NCBI GenBank assembly: GCA_963854835.1
Contig: OY978527.1
Span: forward strand, 17,889,345 to 17,953,344
Source: Megamerina dolium
Lineage: Eukaryota; Arthropoda; Insecta; Diptera; Megamerinidae
Direction: 5' to 3'
Length of the DNA: 64,000 nt
Below, one piece after another: positions 47,110 to 57,531 of this stretch. Positions within the stretch are counted from its first letter, which is position 1. Each line of letters begins with the position of its first letter. The notes under the pieces are model-generated. The model saw nothing but the letters and a program-made list of their open reading frames with translations. It searched no databases and had not been told where the DNA came from. The position numbers and the translations under genes were made by a program.

Positions 47110-47290
47110 AACCAAAAAATTACGGTGATCGGGGTAAATGGGAACAAAAATCAACAAATACTTACTGAGGTAAATTGTATGACCGACTCCCATTGACTTT
47201 TTCTGCACAACATTTCTCAAGAACCCCCTGAGAGCCCCCTATCTCCACCCTTGGCGGGCTCTCCTACAAAATTAAAATTTTTATAAAAGT
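47110..47290 (-). repeat. Dispersed repeat F, inverted copy
   Basis: Reverse complement shows AATTTTGTAGGAGAGCCCGC, AAGGGTGGAGATAGGGGGC, GAGAAATGTTGTGCAGAAAA and GGGAGTCGGTCATAC, matching the family at 26375-27410. Confidence 0.5.
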
Positions 47291-47999
47291 GAACTAATGA
47301 ATAGAGTGATAAAATATATGAGCGACATTTTCTCCTCAACATTTTCTCTAAACATACTTACTCGCTATATTCATTCCTTCGGGTGGATTCCCAAAACAAA
47401 AAAACCTAAAATAATATACATAGATAATAAATATCTTATTATGCCTATCATTTTAATCGAATTTGTACCAAATTATTAAAATTGAAAATATATAAATATT
47501 TGAGGCGTTAACTTGAATACGCCTTTTCAGATACACTGTACTAAATATTAGCTTATCAAAACTTTGATGACGCCTACCTATGAATTCGTAAAGCTCATAT
47601 GCTTTTCGTTGTTCTTTGTTTAAAATTTGAAATATCATATATGTTAAAATTTTTTCTTTCTTTTAATTAATCTAATTTCAATACTACCACGAGTATATAA
47701 TCTAATCAATTTCGGTGGCGCTATTCGGCATTATAGGCTTTATTGCGTAACGATAACAGTGTGTACGATGTATGATAATCAAATAAATAGCTAAAGTAAT
47801 AATTTTCAAAAGAATTCTCGATGAATTTGAACACTTTTAAATATGCAGAATGTCAAAAGTATAGTGCAAGTACTATTTTTAACGCCTGTAGACACTTGAC
47901 ATAGATGCATATAATTTGTCAATACATTTCATTAATGCCTAATTCCATAGATTACTTAAAAATTCCTACGTGGTATAGCATAATTTATTTTTGAATGTC
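47291..47999. other. No gene recognised
   Basis: AT-rich target region of the Jockey insertion. Confidence 0.5.
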
Positions 48000-50816
48000 A
48001 TAAAGTGACAAGATATGCCACTGGAACGCCAACGGCTTAAGCCAGCACCGTTTGGAGCTAATTCAATTCCTTGAATCCAACCAGATCGACATAATTATGA
48101 TATCTGAGACCCATTTCACTGACAAAAATTGCTACCAAATACCATATTACAAACTGTACACTACAAATCATCCGCATGGTAAGGCACGCGGTGGAACTGC
48201 CATATTGATAAAAAGCAGAATAAAACATCATGTTCTCGAAGATTTCAGTAGCGTCTACTTGCAAGCAACATCTATATGTCTGGAAGAATACATCTCTAAG
48301 CTAGTAATATCTGCGATATACTGTCCCCCAAGATACAGTATTACCGAACAGCAATATAAAGAATTTTTCTCAACTCTTGGTAGCAAATTCTTGGTTGCTG
48401 GCGATTTCAACGCCAAACACACTCACTGGGGCTCCCGCTTAATAACTCCAAAAGGCAGAAGACTATGTTCAATCATCACTAACCATGGCTACGATGTTAT
48501 TTCGAATGGTCAACCGACATATTGGCCGACGGACAAGAGGAAAATACCCGATCTCATAGACTTTGGAGTCGCCAAAGGTTTGCAGATGGAAAATATCTCC
48601 ACAGAGTGTAATTATGATCTATCATCTGACCACTCACCCACGGTAATATCTATAAAATCACCAAGCCCCCAAGGCAATTGCGTTAGAAAGAAAATAGACT
48701 GGTTAAAATTCAAGAAATATATAAATTCCCATCTTCCTCTGAGTACTGTATTAAGAAATGGACACGATGTAGACTCAGCACTCGAAAAATTCAACCAGCT
48801 ATTCTCATTAGCTCTCAGCTCAGCCACCTGCACTAAGGTATGCAAGCAATCAAAATATAGCCAATACACACCAGCAGACATTGAATTGCTAGTAAGACAG
48901 AAAAGAAGACTCCGAAGACAATGGCAAGAATTCAGATCACCGAATCTGAAAACACAGCTACAGCACTGCACTCGAAAGTTAAAGCAAGCCTTGAAAAATA
49001 AAAACAACAAAGAGTTAGAAGAGCACATAGCGAAATTAACACCTGGTGAAGCGTCAGACTACTCTTTGTGGAAATCAGCAAAAAAATCAAATCGGCCAAT
49101 TCTCACTGATTCCCCCATCCGTTTGAGTGACGGTAATTGGGCTAGAAGCAACTGTGAGAAGGGTTTGGCTTTTGCAAACCACCTAAAAAGTGTCTTTACA
49201 CCCAATCCACCTTCTTCACAGTCCTCATTACCAAAATTAACTTCTCAACCTTGCTCAATAACGCTCAAAATTAAAAAAAAGGACATATTCAAAGCAATTT
49301 ATAAAGATTTAAACCCAAAAAAATCACCTGGTCCAGATAAAATTACCGGTAAAATGATAAAAGAGCTACCTCCGGCTTCAGTAATTCATCTGATGCACAT
49401 TTTCAATGCTATCCTTCGTATTAAACACTATCCCAAATGCTGGAAAACTTCAAAAATTATTATGATAGCAAAACCAGGAAAAGACCCTACAAAAGTTGCA
49501 TCGTACAGACCTATCAGCCTCCTGCCTCTACTTTCTAAAGTATTCGAAAAGCTACTTGTCATGAATATAACTCCATTTATTAATCTCAACCAACTGATTC
49601 CTCAACATCAGTTTGGATTTAGAAAACAGCACGGCACAATAGAACAAGTCCACCGCATTGTAACTCTGATAAGGAACACTTTTGAAGAAAAAAAGTATTG
49701 CTCAGCTGTCTTTCTTGATATCACTCAAGCTTTCGATAAAGTATGGCACGATGGCCTTATTTACAAACTCAAACTATTACTGCCTGCAAATGTCTCCTCA
49801 TTGCTTAGTAGCTACCTCACGAAAAGACAATTTCTCGTACATCACAAGGATTACACAACAAATCCATTGGATATTCACGCTGGCGTTCCTCAAGGAAGCG
49901 TTTTGGGTCCCTTACTGTATCTCTTATACACTTCAGATATGCCCAACAATAACTATACATTCATATCGACCTTTGCTGATGATACGGCAATATTGTGCTC
50001 TCGCTCTAACCCCATAGAAGCTACTAAACTCCTGCAGACTCATGTCGATTCTCTCGAAATCTGGCTAGCAAAATGGCGTATAAAAGTCAATGAATCAAAG
50101 AGCGTACATGTAACCTTCACGATAAGGCTAGATACATGTCCCCCACTTAAAATTAATGGCCAATCAGTTCCACAATGTTCCTCAACAAAGTACTTGGGTA
50201 TTCACCTCGACAGAAGGCTGACATGGAAAAATCACATAGAGGCAAAGAAAACTCAGATCAAGCTTAAAATGAATCAGTTATGGTGGCTGTTACACAAAAG
50301 ATCAAAGTTGAATCTTGAATACAAAGTGCTATTATATAAAGCAATCCTGAAACCAATCTGGACTTATGGTATTCAGTTTTGGGGCACCGCATCTCCCTCT
50401 AATATCGAAAAATTGCAGCGAATACAATCCAAGTGTCTGCGAATTATTGTAAACGCGCCTTGGTATATGAGGAACGTTAACATCCATCGAGATTTAAATG
50501 TATCCACAATTTCTGAGGAAGTTGCAATGTACTGCAGAAGCTACATTCAAAAATTACACAATCATCCGAATCCTCTTGCTAGGCAATTGTTGCTGAGCAA
50601 GGGGCATCGTCGATTAAAAAGAAAAGACACACTGAATATGCTGTAAAATTGCTACATCTCGCGACTCACCAAATTGTGATGGAACGTAGGGGATATCACA
50701 TAGTTTTATTTAGTTTGTAAGATTTGAATACTTATTGTTAGTTTCTAAGTATTTAAGAAAGATTCAATAAAAAAAAATAAGCTAACAAAAAAAAAAAAAA
50801 AAAAAATAAAGTGACA
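48000..50816 (+). mobile_element. Young 5'-truncated Jockey-clade LINE with TSD
   Basis: The insertion is bounded by the direct repeat ATAAAGTGACA (48000-48010 and 50806-50816); the similarity continues for GATA after one mismatch. The element starts inside ORF2, so ORF1, the 5' UTR and promoter are missing. ORF2 is intact, followed by a 140-bp 3' UTR with AATAAA near 50766 and a 20-A tail (50787-50806). Target duplication, poly(A) and an unbroken 2.6-kb frame together show recent target-primed reverse transcription that ended prematurely. Confidence 0.95.
48016..50646 (+). CDS. Jockey ORF2: endonuclease and reverse transcriptase
   Basis: The frame is open from ICHWNANGLSQHRLELIQFL at the truncation point, with the first ATG at 48052 (864 codons, numbering below). 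The apurinic-like endonuclease cleaves target DNA; E19 (MISETHF), D118/N120 (AGDFNAKH) and D193/H194 (SSDHSP) are catalytic-type residues. The linker at 210-400 is basic. The RT domain copies the LINE RNA at the nick: PISLLPLLSKVFEKLL, D556 in VFLDITQAFDKVW, GVPQGSVLGPLLYLLY and D643/D644 in STFADDTAI. The Jockey-type C-terminal region ends RRLKRKDTLNML. Length is close to complete for Jockey ORF2, only a few N-terminal residues being lost. No RNase H domain, as usual for Jockey. Without a promoter, expression would depend on flanking DNA. Confidence 0.93.
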   Translation, partial: CHWNANGLSQHRLELIQFLESNQIDIIMISETHFTDKNCYQIPYYKLYTTNHPHGKARGGTAILIKSRIKHHVLEDFSSVYLQATSICLEEYISKLVISAIYCPPRYSITEQQYKEFFSTLGSKFLVAGDFNAKHTHWGSRLITPKGRRLCSIITNHGYDVISNGQPTYWPTDKRKIPDLIDFGVAKGLQMENISTECNYDLSSDHSPTVISIKSPSPQGNCVRKKIDWLKFKKYINSHLPLSTVLRNGHDVDSALEKFNQLFSLALSSATCTKVCKQSKYSQYTPADIELLVRQKRRLRRQWQEFRSPNLKTQLQHCTRKLKQALKNKNNKELEEHIAKLTPGEASDYSLWKSAKKSNRPILTDSPIRLSDGNWARSNCEKGLAFANHLKSVFTPNPPSSQSSLPKLTSQPCSITLKIKKKDIFKAIYKDLNPKKSPGPDKITGKMIKELPPASVIHLMHIFNAILRIKHYPKCWKTSKIIMIAKPGKDPTKVASYRPISLLPLLSKVFEKLLVMNITPFINLNQLIPQHQFGFRKQHGTIEQVHRIVTLIRNTFEEKKYCSAVFLDITQAFDKVWHDGLIYKLKLLLPANVSSLLSSYLTKRQFLVHHKDYTTNPLDIHAGVPQGSVLGPLLYLLYTSDMPNNNYTFISTFADDTAILCSRSNPIEATKLLQTHVDSLEIWLAKWRIKVNESKSVHVTFTIRLDTCPPLKINGQSVPQCSSTKYLGIHLDRRLTWKNHIEAKKTQIKLKMNQLWWLLHKRSKLNLEYKVLLYKAILKPIWTYGIQFWGTASPSNIEKLQRIQSKCLRIIVNAPWYMRNVNIHRDLNVSTISEEVAMYCRSYIQKLHNHPNPLARQLLLSKGHRRLKRKDTLNML

Positions 50817-51255
50817 TGATAAATGACTATCGAAGTGCATTGATGTGATTTGAGTATTAATTTCTATTTATAGACTTTTTAAAGTTCCTCTTCATTTAGC
50901 CTATATTCACAATATACAAATTTCAAGAGCCTCTGGCAATATTCTTAGTAGCATATATTATGTATGATATTTTTAAAAATTGTTTTTTAATGTCTTGTTT
51001 CGTATTTTCCTGTGCTTTTTCTTTCACAAATTAATAATATGTTTGCTCTGGAATTCGGCGTCAATAAAGTTATTTGATGAAAGTACGTAAACCAATTTTT
51101 TAAAGAACATATTGTTACATATTACGCTACAATTGGCAATGAGATACTGAATATATTTCCGTAATATACAATATATTAAATTTGAAAATATAAAGAACCA
51201 ACTCTTTCACGTTGTCAAGGAGAATGGTTAAAAATTGTATCATACTTATTTTATA
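50817..51255. other. No gene recognised
   Basis: AT-rich spacer; 51244-51255 is the left target duplication of the next SINE. Confidence 0.5.
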
Positions 51256-51621
51256 AAAAAATAAAAATAAATATGTGGCCACATAAAGCCCCAAAGGGCT
51301 CATTGGCCGAGCTTCTCTTCCATTACTGTTGTGCGTCTTAAATTTTGGACAATATTAGAAGGGACCTACTTATTTTAGCCGGTTCCGAACGGCAGAACAC
51401 TTGTGACATCACTTTTTCTGAGCTTTGTCACAGAGTTCTTTAAGAAGCTTTTTCATGGCAAGTTGTTACTGTCGGAAGAATTGCCAATTGCTTGCCGACA
51501 GGTGGGTACCGTTCGAAAGAAAAATCTTATCGATATTAAATTTGTTATGCATCAGCCGGGGATTGAACCACCGACCTACAGATCAGAAGGCGAACACACT
51601 AACCACTGAGCTACGGCACCC
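51256..51621 (-). mobile_element. SINE copy 6, complete, with 12-bp TSD
   Basis: Full-length minus-strand copy with A-box region GAGCTACGGCACCC and B-box region GGGATTGAACC (reverse orientation). ACTTATTTTATA flanks it at 51244-51255 and 51622-51633, a clean target duplication that fixes the SINE 5' end at GGGTGCCGTAGC. The tail is A/T-rich. Frames at 51403-51649 (+) are antisense SINE. Confidence 0.92.
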
Positions 51622-51879
51622 ACTTATTTTATACACAGTTTTATTATAACTATACGTACTCCGATAATCGCTCCTCTTAAATCAAATATACATCTGTTTA
51701 AAAAAAAAAAGTAATAATAATTAATAACTAAATAAAATAAAATAAAACAAAAAAAAAAACAGACTAACACATTTGGTTGATATGATGATGGGTGAATAAT
51801 TTCATTAAATATGCAGACCAATTTTATATAAACTGTCAATTTTGTATTGGGGCCCGCCCAAAGGGCAGCAAATATGTAG
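51622..51879. other. No gene recognised
   Basis: AT-rich spacer with a poly(A)-rich stretch near 51700-51760. Confidence 0.45.
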
Positions 51880-52030
51880 TACGTATGTTTGAAGAAAATA
51901 AAAATGGGGTTTGCTTATGCATTTGATAACTTCAGAGTCGGTTTCTGGGCAGCTATGGGTTTATTTGTCGATTTTCAGACGTTTTCGTTCATTTTGTATA
52001 GCAGCTCCCTTAAGAGGTAGCAATAAAGGG
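51880..52030 (+). repeat. Dispersed repeat F copy
   Basis: TTTCTGGGCAGCTATGGG, TTTGTCGATTTTCAGACG, AGCTCCCTTAAGAGGTAG and AAAGGGTAAGTAT: one clean unit of the family, useful as a reference for the others. Confidence 0.6.
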
Positions 52031-52046
52031 TAAGTATTCTTCTTCT

Positions 52047-52170
52047 TTGGCAAGCAATTGGCAATTCTTCCGACAGTAACAACTTGCCATGAAACACAAC
52101 GCACAACAGTAATGGAAGAGAAGCTCGGCCAATGAGCCCTTTGGGGCTTTAAGTGCCACATATTTATTAT
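52047..52170 (+). mobile_element. SINE fragment with internal deletion
   Basis: GGCAAGCAATTGGCAATTC, ACAACTTGCCATGAAA, then a jump to CAACGCACAACAGTAATGG and the normal 3' end GGGGCTTTAAGTGCCACATA. The head and about 100 bp of body are gone. It abuts the RTE tail at 52187. Confidence 0.72.
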
Positions 52171-52186
52171 TTTTTTTTTATTATTC

Positions 52187-52783
52187 TTCTTCTTCTTCTT
52201 ATGTGGCCATTGCAACCGAGAATCGATTTAGGCCGAATCAAGCATGCTTCGCCAGGCAGCTCTTTTTTTCGCTAGTTGGCGCCAGTTAGAAATTCCAATC
52301 GCTGACAGGTTCTCCAGTACTTGGTTCTTCCACCAGCGATTAGGTCTGCCTCTTCTGCGTCGACCACCAACGGTTTCCGAATATAGCACCTTCCTAGCCA
52401 GAGCGTGTTCTTCCATTCGCTCCACATCACCTAGCCAGTCCAGCCGCTGAATTGGAATGCGCTTTACTATGTCGGTGTCGGCATACAGCTCATGCAACTC
52501 ATGGTTGTACCTTATTCGATACTCGCCACCAACGCAAATATGTCCAAAGATCTTGCGTAGGACTTTTCTCTCGAAAACACCGAGTATTCTCTCATTTGAG
52601 GTGGAAATTATCCAAGCTTCGGCGCCATATGTAAGGACAGGCAGGATGAGAGACTTGTAGAGTGTGGTGTTTGTTGCTTGAGGGAGGACCCGACATCTCA
52701 ATATCCTTCGCAATATTGAGAAAGATATTGATATAATAAGAATCAAGAAGTTGCACGATAACGAATCACCTTGTCCGAAAAGG
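52187..52783 (-). pseudogene. RTE-clade LINE, internally deleted but in frame
   Basis: Minus strand: FGQGDSLSCNFLILI (RT block) fused in frame to SILRRILRCRVLPQATNTT, then YGAEAWIISTSNERILGVF, ERKVLRKIFGHICVGGEYR, PIQRLDWLGDVERMEEHALA, GRRRRGRPNRWWKNQVLENL and SNWRQLAKKRAAWRSMLDSA, stop at 52228. The deletion removes the YADD active site yet leaves about 185 codons open. The 3' end is GGCCACATAAG plus (AAG)n as in the copy at 41517. Not catalytically competent. Confidence 0.85.
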
Positions 52784-52784
52784 G

Positions 52785-53034
52785 TAAGTATACTCGTGGG
52801 AAATGTTGGGCTAAATATGTGCTTGGAGGCGTGAAATTTTGTATGATATATGGCAAAACCTCTTGCGGGTTAGAGATGAGGGTTAGAATGTTTGGGGGAA
52901 ATGTACATTTTATCCTTCTTGGGGCGACTTCTATAAGTGGAAAGAACGAAGCTTATAAAAGCATTAATTTGTACAAGAGCCTCCTAAGGAGTGGAGATAT
53001 GTAGTAAGTATATTCGAAAAAAAAGGCAGCATCG
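52785..53034 (+). repeat. Dispersed repeat F copies
   Basis: Two degenerate units: GGGTAAGTATACTCGTGGG with GGAAATGTTGGGC, and ACATTTTATCCTTCTTGGGG with AGCCTCCTAAGGAGTGGAG. Confidence 0.5.
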
Positions 53035-53970
53035 TTTACCCCCATAATTTTTATACCCTGCATAATGCAATATGCAAGGTATATTCATTTCGGTCAGATA
53101 TTTGTGTCCACTTGAAGGAATCTCCGGAGATATAGACATATATATATATATATATATTCGTGACCAGCGTCGCTTAAATTTTCGATTTAACTATGTCCGT
53201 CCGTCCGTCCGTCTGTCTGTCACCTGGCTGGTTCGCACGATAACTTGAGTAAATATTGAGCTATTTCGACGAAATTTGGCACAAGTAACCTATGATTCAA
53301 GGGTACGGCGGGGATTAATATTGGGCATGATCGGTCAATAGCCACGCCCACACCAAACATTCAAAGCGACTAACCTCGAATTTTCAAAATCTTTAACTTG
53401 CTATAACTCACATAATATACCACTTGGGACAACAATATTTGGCACATAGAGTTATATTGTTCAAAGTAGGCGTGGGTAAGCCACGCCTACTTTTTAGCGT
53501 AACCATAATTGACACTTAGATTAACATGGTAGTCGGAAATAATATGGCACAAAATCAGTGTGCCACGCCCATTCCCTCTTGGGTCTCCCATACAAAGTTG
53601 CGGAAATTAAAAAAAAATGTTACCGGTTATAACTTGCAAACTATTCAGCGTAGAATAACGAGATTTAAGGTGTGGATTGGTATTGTATGAGCAACTAGGC
53701 TTACAGGAAATGGGCGCACCACGCCCACTGTTTATCGTAGCCCCCATACAAATTTTAAATTGAAACAGCTGCAACTTCGGCAATCTTATGTCTAGAATAA
53801 CCATAATTGACATTTCGATTAATATGGGAGTCGGAAATAATCTGGCAAAAAAGCTATGTGCCACGCCCACTTCTTATTGGGGCTCCCATACAAAGTTGAG
53901 GAAAATAAACAAAAATGTTAACCGCCATAACTTACAAACTATTCAGCGTACATACAAGATTAATGTCTGA
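53035..53970 (+). repeat. Non-coding repeat H with tandem duplication
   Basis: Opens TATACCCTGCATAATGCAAT and runs through (AT)n at 53137-53157, a (GTCC/GTCT)n tract at 53194-53222, and GAAATTTGGCACAAG. A unit with AACCATAATTGACA, GTCGGAAATAAT, CCACGCCCA, CCCATACAAAGTTG and ACTATTCAGCGTA occurs twice, offset about 298 bp (CCACGCCC at 53563 and 53861). Such CCGT-bearing non-coding repeats are common in fly genomes; the class is unknown to me. Confidence 0.65.
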
Positions 53971-55924
53971 TCTTCAAATATGATATATCATTGAAAGATT
54001 TACCATATCTTATTCTAAATGCTTATTGGTGTTCCACGTAATCTTCACTTTATATTTTATTATTTCACATAGATATCGCACAAGCCTAATATAAATACAC
54101 ATATATAGTGTTTTTATTTCATTGATTCGACAATAATTCTCCTCATTTTTCGTTTTATTTATTGCCACCTCGTATATTGGTTTGTTCGTCGGTATGCCAT
54201 TATTGCTTGTGTTTGAATTAATTTCCGTCATTTATTGCAAATTACAAACGATATGATATGCTATTAGAAGAGCCGTTGCCATATCATCATCGTATTTCAT
54301 TGCCAAACAATAAGTTCTACGAAGATATGTATTATATATCGCTATGTTTATAATCTGCACTTCCATTTCTATGTAAAAATAAGTGCATAGGTATTGCATT
54401 TGCGTTTGAGGTCTAATTGTAACAAGAGCAGAAGTTTAGTTAGAGATAAAGATGGAAGACACATCACCGGACACACCTTTTATTTGTATTTAATACTTAA
54501 ATGACTGCTTCATCATGTATCTTATTTGATGGTTATAAATGTTGCCACCAAGAAAATAAAATAGTAATTTTTTGTTTCCGCTTCAATTGGATTTTTTGCC
54601 TTAACTTTGTGTTTCAATTGTTTGTGTAAAGACCACTTAAGTTAAACTTCCTTATTAGCTTGTTTAACGTTTTTATTTTATTTATTTTTATATTTTATCA
54701 TTAAGCCACTTAGCACATAAATAACAAGTGAAAGTCTATTCCATTTTTTGGTTTTCTTGTTTTACTTGTCGTCCCAACATTTTGGCTCAACAAAACCTAT
54801 GATTACGTTATTTATGTGCCTTGTCCATCTGTCGCATTTATCTTCTTCCATTTACGAGTATATCTCATGTCAATATTGACAAGCTTTACATACAAGATAG
54901 ATGCGACAAAAGGATGAGGAAAGCTGAACAAAAAAAGAGTTGAAAAATTTATGAATATTTAAACGTTTGCTTGTCGTCTGGTTTTGGGTTTCAATATGCT
55001 TTAGATGCAAGACATTTTTTCCATCTTTTTTTTTTATAAGCAGACAGTTGGGCAGACAGGTAGGCAGATGGATGAAAGTAAAAGTAAAAACGAGTAATAA
55101 GGAATATCGACTAGTTTTGAATGATTACAACACAAGTTCGCTATTTGACTGAGGATAAAATTGAATAATGGGATAACCTGCTGCAATGACAAATTGTGTC
55201 ATTTTTGTTTATTACTATGCAGAGTAAAATTATGACCGGACAATCAGTTTTAATAAGACTATCGTGGCGAACTCGTATTAGGTTTAACATGTGCTTTTAG
55301 CTAATGATTTTAGGCAATTTTAGTTCAATTTTAATATGTTGGATTAAAGAAACGTGAATGCTTAGACTAAAGATATTAATCCATTATGAAAAGAGAAAAG
55401 AACTTTTCCCTTTCCGTCTAGTAAAAATCTATATCTTTTATAATTTATAGCGATGATTTTATTACAATATTTAAGCATTACACAACCGCCAATCGGCAAT
55501 ACTATATCAGTATTATATCAGGCAGTAAATAGCAATAAAATGCACCACAAATAAACAATCCATGTTCTATGGATACATAACATGAACATAAGGCATGCAT
55601 TAAAATTCGTCGAAGGCAAGACCGTCAGCTCACATTTCTACTCATTGTAAGTGAATACATATTGTATGGAAATAATTCTCAGATGCCTTATAAACATTGG
55701 AACCTAAGATTTAGTTAGCAAGTCTAAAAGAAAACAATTTTGTTTTTCGGGAAAAATGTTGTGGAGATGGTTGAGGCGATATTGGAATTAGGGACTTCAT
55801 GCTTAGGCACGGCGTGTCGTTAAAATACCTAAGTACTTGTTTATTGGAGTCCTAGCAATTTCTAATATATTTCAGCAGTCATACATTTTCACTATGGAAT
55901 CTCCAGGTTTTAAAAATTAAAAAA
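53971..55924. other. AT-rich DNA, no gene recognised
   Basis: Nothing beyond A/T runs and short chance frames. Confidence 0.5.
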
Positions 55925-57130
55925 TTAATATTTGAGACCAGTGGCTCAAATTGTTGTTTGTTGTACGCTAGATGGCGTTAGAAAGATAGGATTTCGTACT
56001 AAATAAACTTTTCAGGCAGTTTTGTGATTGCTTGACTCAGTATTGTTTGAGCACTCGTCAAAAATGGACACCAGTAAACAGAAAATACGCCATAATTTAC
56101 AGTTTTTCTTCGATAAAGGCGAAAACGCAAGCCAGAGGGATGAAAATGTGAATAGTGTTTATGATCCTGATACAGAATCAGCCAATCACGTGCAATTCTG
56201 AGTTCATCGATTCCGTTCTGGTAATTTTGATGTCAAAGATGCACCACGTTCTGAAAGGGCAATTGTCGAAAATATCAATAAAATAATGGAAATTGTCGAG
56301 TCTGACCGTTATGTAAACACTGTTTCTATTGCCTAGAAGCTAAACATTGAACAAAAAACCGTTTGGAACCATTTAAATAATACAAAAAGAAGCTCGATGT
56401 ATTGGAGCCACACGAGTTAACGCAAAAAAACCTCATAGACCGAATTTCCATCTGCGAATCGCAACAAAATCGATCCATTTCTGAAGCGGATGGTTAATGG
56501 TGATGAAAAGTGGGTAACTTACGACAACGTCAAGCGAAAACGGTAGTGGTCGAATCGCGGTGAGCTGGAGCAAACGGTGACCAAGCCAGTATTGACGGTC
56601 AGGAAGGTTTTGCTATGTGTTTGGTGGGCTTGGCAGGGAATCATCTACTATGAGCTCCTCCCCTACGGCCAATCTCTTTACTCGGACCTGTACTGTCAAC
56701 AATTGGACCGTCTGAAGGAAGCAATCGCCCAGAAGCGGCCAGCTTTGGCCAATAGGAGAGGAATTGTGTTTCATCAGGACAACACCAGGCCACACACATC
56801 GATAGTGACTCACCAGAAGCTGCGGGAGCTTGGTTGGGAGGTTTTTATGCATCCACCTTATAGTCCGGACCTGGCACCGAGTGATTACTACCTATTCCTG
56901 TCTATGGCGAATGATTTTGCTGGTGAAAAATTCGCCTTAAGAGAAGCTTGTGAACATTTTGCCAACACGGACGAGGGTTTTTATGGGAGTGACATTATAA
57001 AATTATTTTCAAAATGGTAGCATGTTATCGAACAAAACGGTGCATATTTGACCTAAATCGGATCATTCTAACTATGGTAAATAAAACCTTCAATTTAATG
57101 CAAAAATAGCGGATTTTTACTAGACCTTAT
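55925..57130 (+). mobile_element. Mariner (DD34D), near full length, decayed
   Basis: Boundaries are approximate. The right end TTTTTACTAGACCTTATA looks like a mariner terminus; a convincing left partner was not found, although TATTTGAGACCAGTGG near 55928 is a weak candidate. The 5' UTR includes TACGCTAGATGGCG, shared with orphan pieces at 20277 and 35899. Confidence 0.75.
56064..57053 (+). pseudogene. Mariner DD34D transposase with stops and frameshifts
   Basis: Begins MDTSKQKIRHNLQFFFDKGE (ATG at 56064), a mariner helix-turn-helix start. Stops replace residues in NHVQF-stop-VHRF, SIA-stop-KLNIE and KRKR-stop-WSNRGE. Frame changes occur near 56390 (before KKLDVLEPHELTQKN) and near 56485. 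All three catalytic Asp blocks survive: NGDEKWVTYDN, VFHQDNTRPH and SPDLAPSDYYLF, with 34 residues between the second and third. The 147-codon open stretch at 56577-57020 holds the last two. LPYGQSLYSDLYCQQLDRLK is typical of mellifera-like mariners. Dead copy. Confidence 0.88.
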
Positions 57131-57257
57131 ATTAATTGGAAGACTACGAATCTATTTTATTTTGGAGATGAGAAGGTGATATTATGGAATCAGCAGCTAA
57201 TGAAATAAGCAATTAGAACGTGTTGTTTCGAGGATCCTTTCTATCAATTATATTAAA

Positions 57258-57531
57258 ATAAATAAATAAATATGTGGCACTTAAAGCCCCAAAGGGGCTT
57301 TAAGTGTCATCTTGTGACATCACTTTTTCTGAGCTTTGTTACAGAGTTCTTTAAGAAGCTTTTTCATGGCAAGTTGTTACTGTCGGAAGAATTACCAATT
57401 GCTTGCCGACAGGTGGGTACCGTTCGAAAGAAAAATCTTATCGATATTAAATTTGTTATGCATCAGCCAGGGATTGAACCACGACCTACAGATCAGAAGG
57501 CGAACACACTAACCACTGAGCTACGGCACCC
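57258..57531 (-). mobile_element. SINE copy 7, internally deleted with hairpin
   Basis: Both ends are normal (AAATAAATATGTGGCACTTA; GAGCTACGGCACCC), but roughly 90 bp near the 3' end are replaced by a short inverted duplication. CACTTAAAGCCCC (57278-57290), AAA, then the exact reverse complement (57294-57306) form a perfect 13-bp hairpin. The 107-codon frame here is antisense SINE. Confidence 0.82.
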
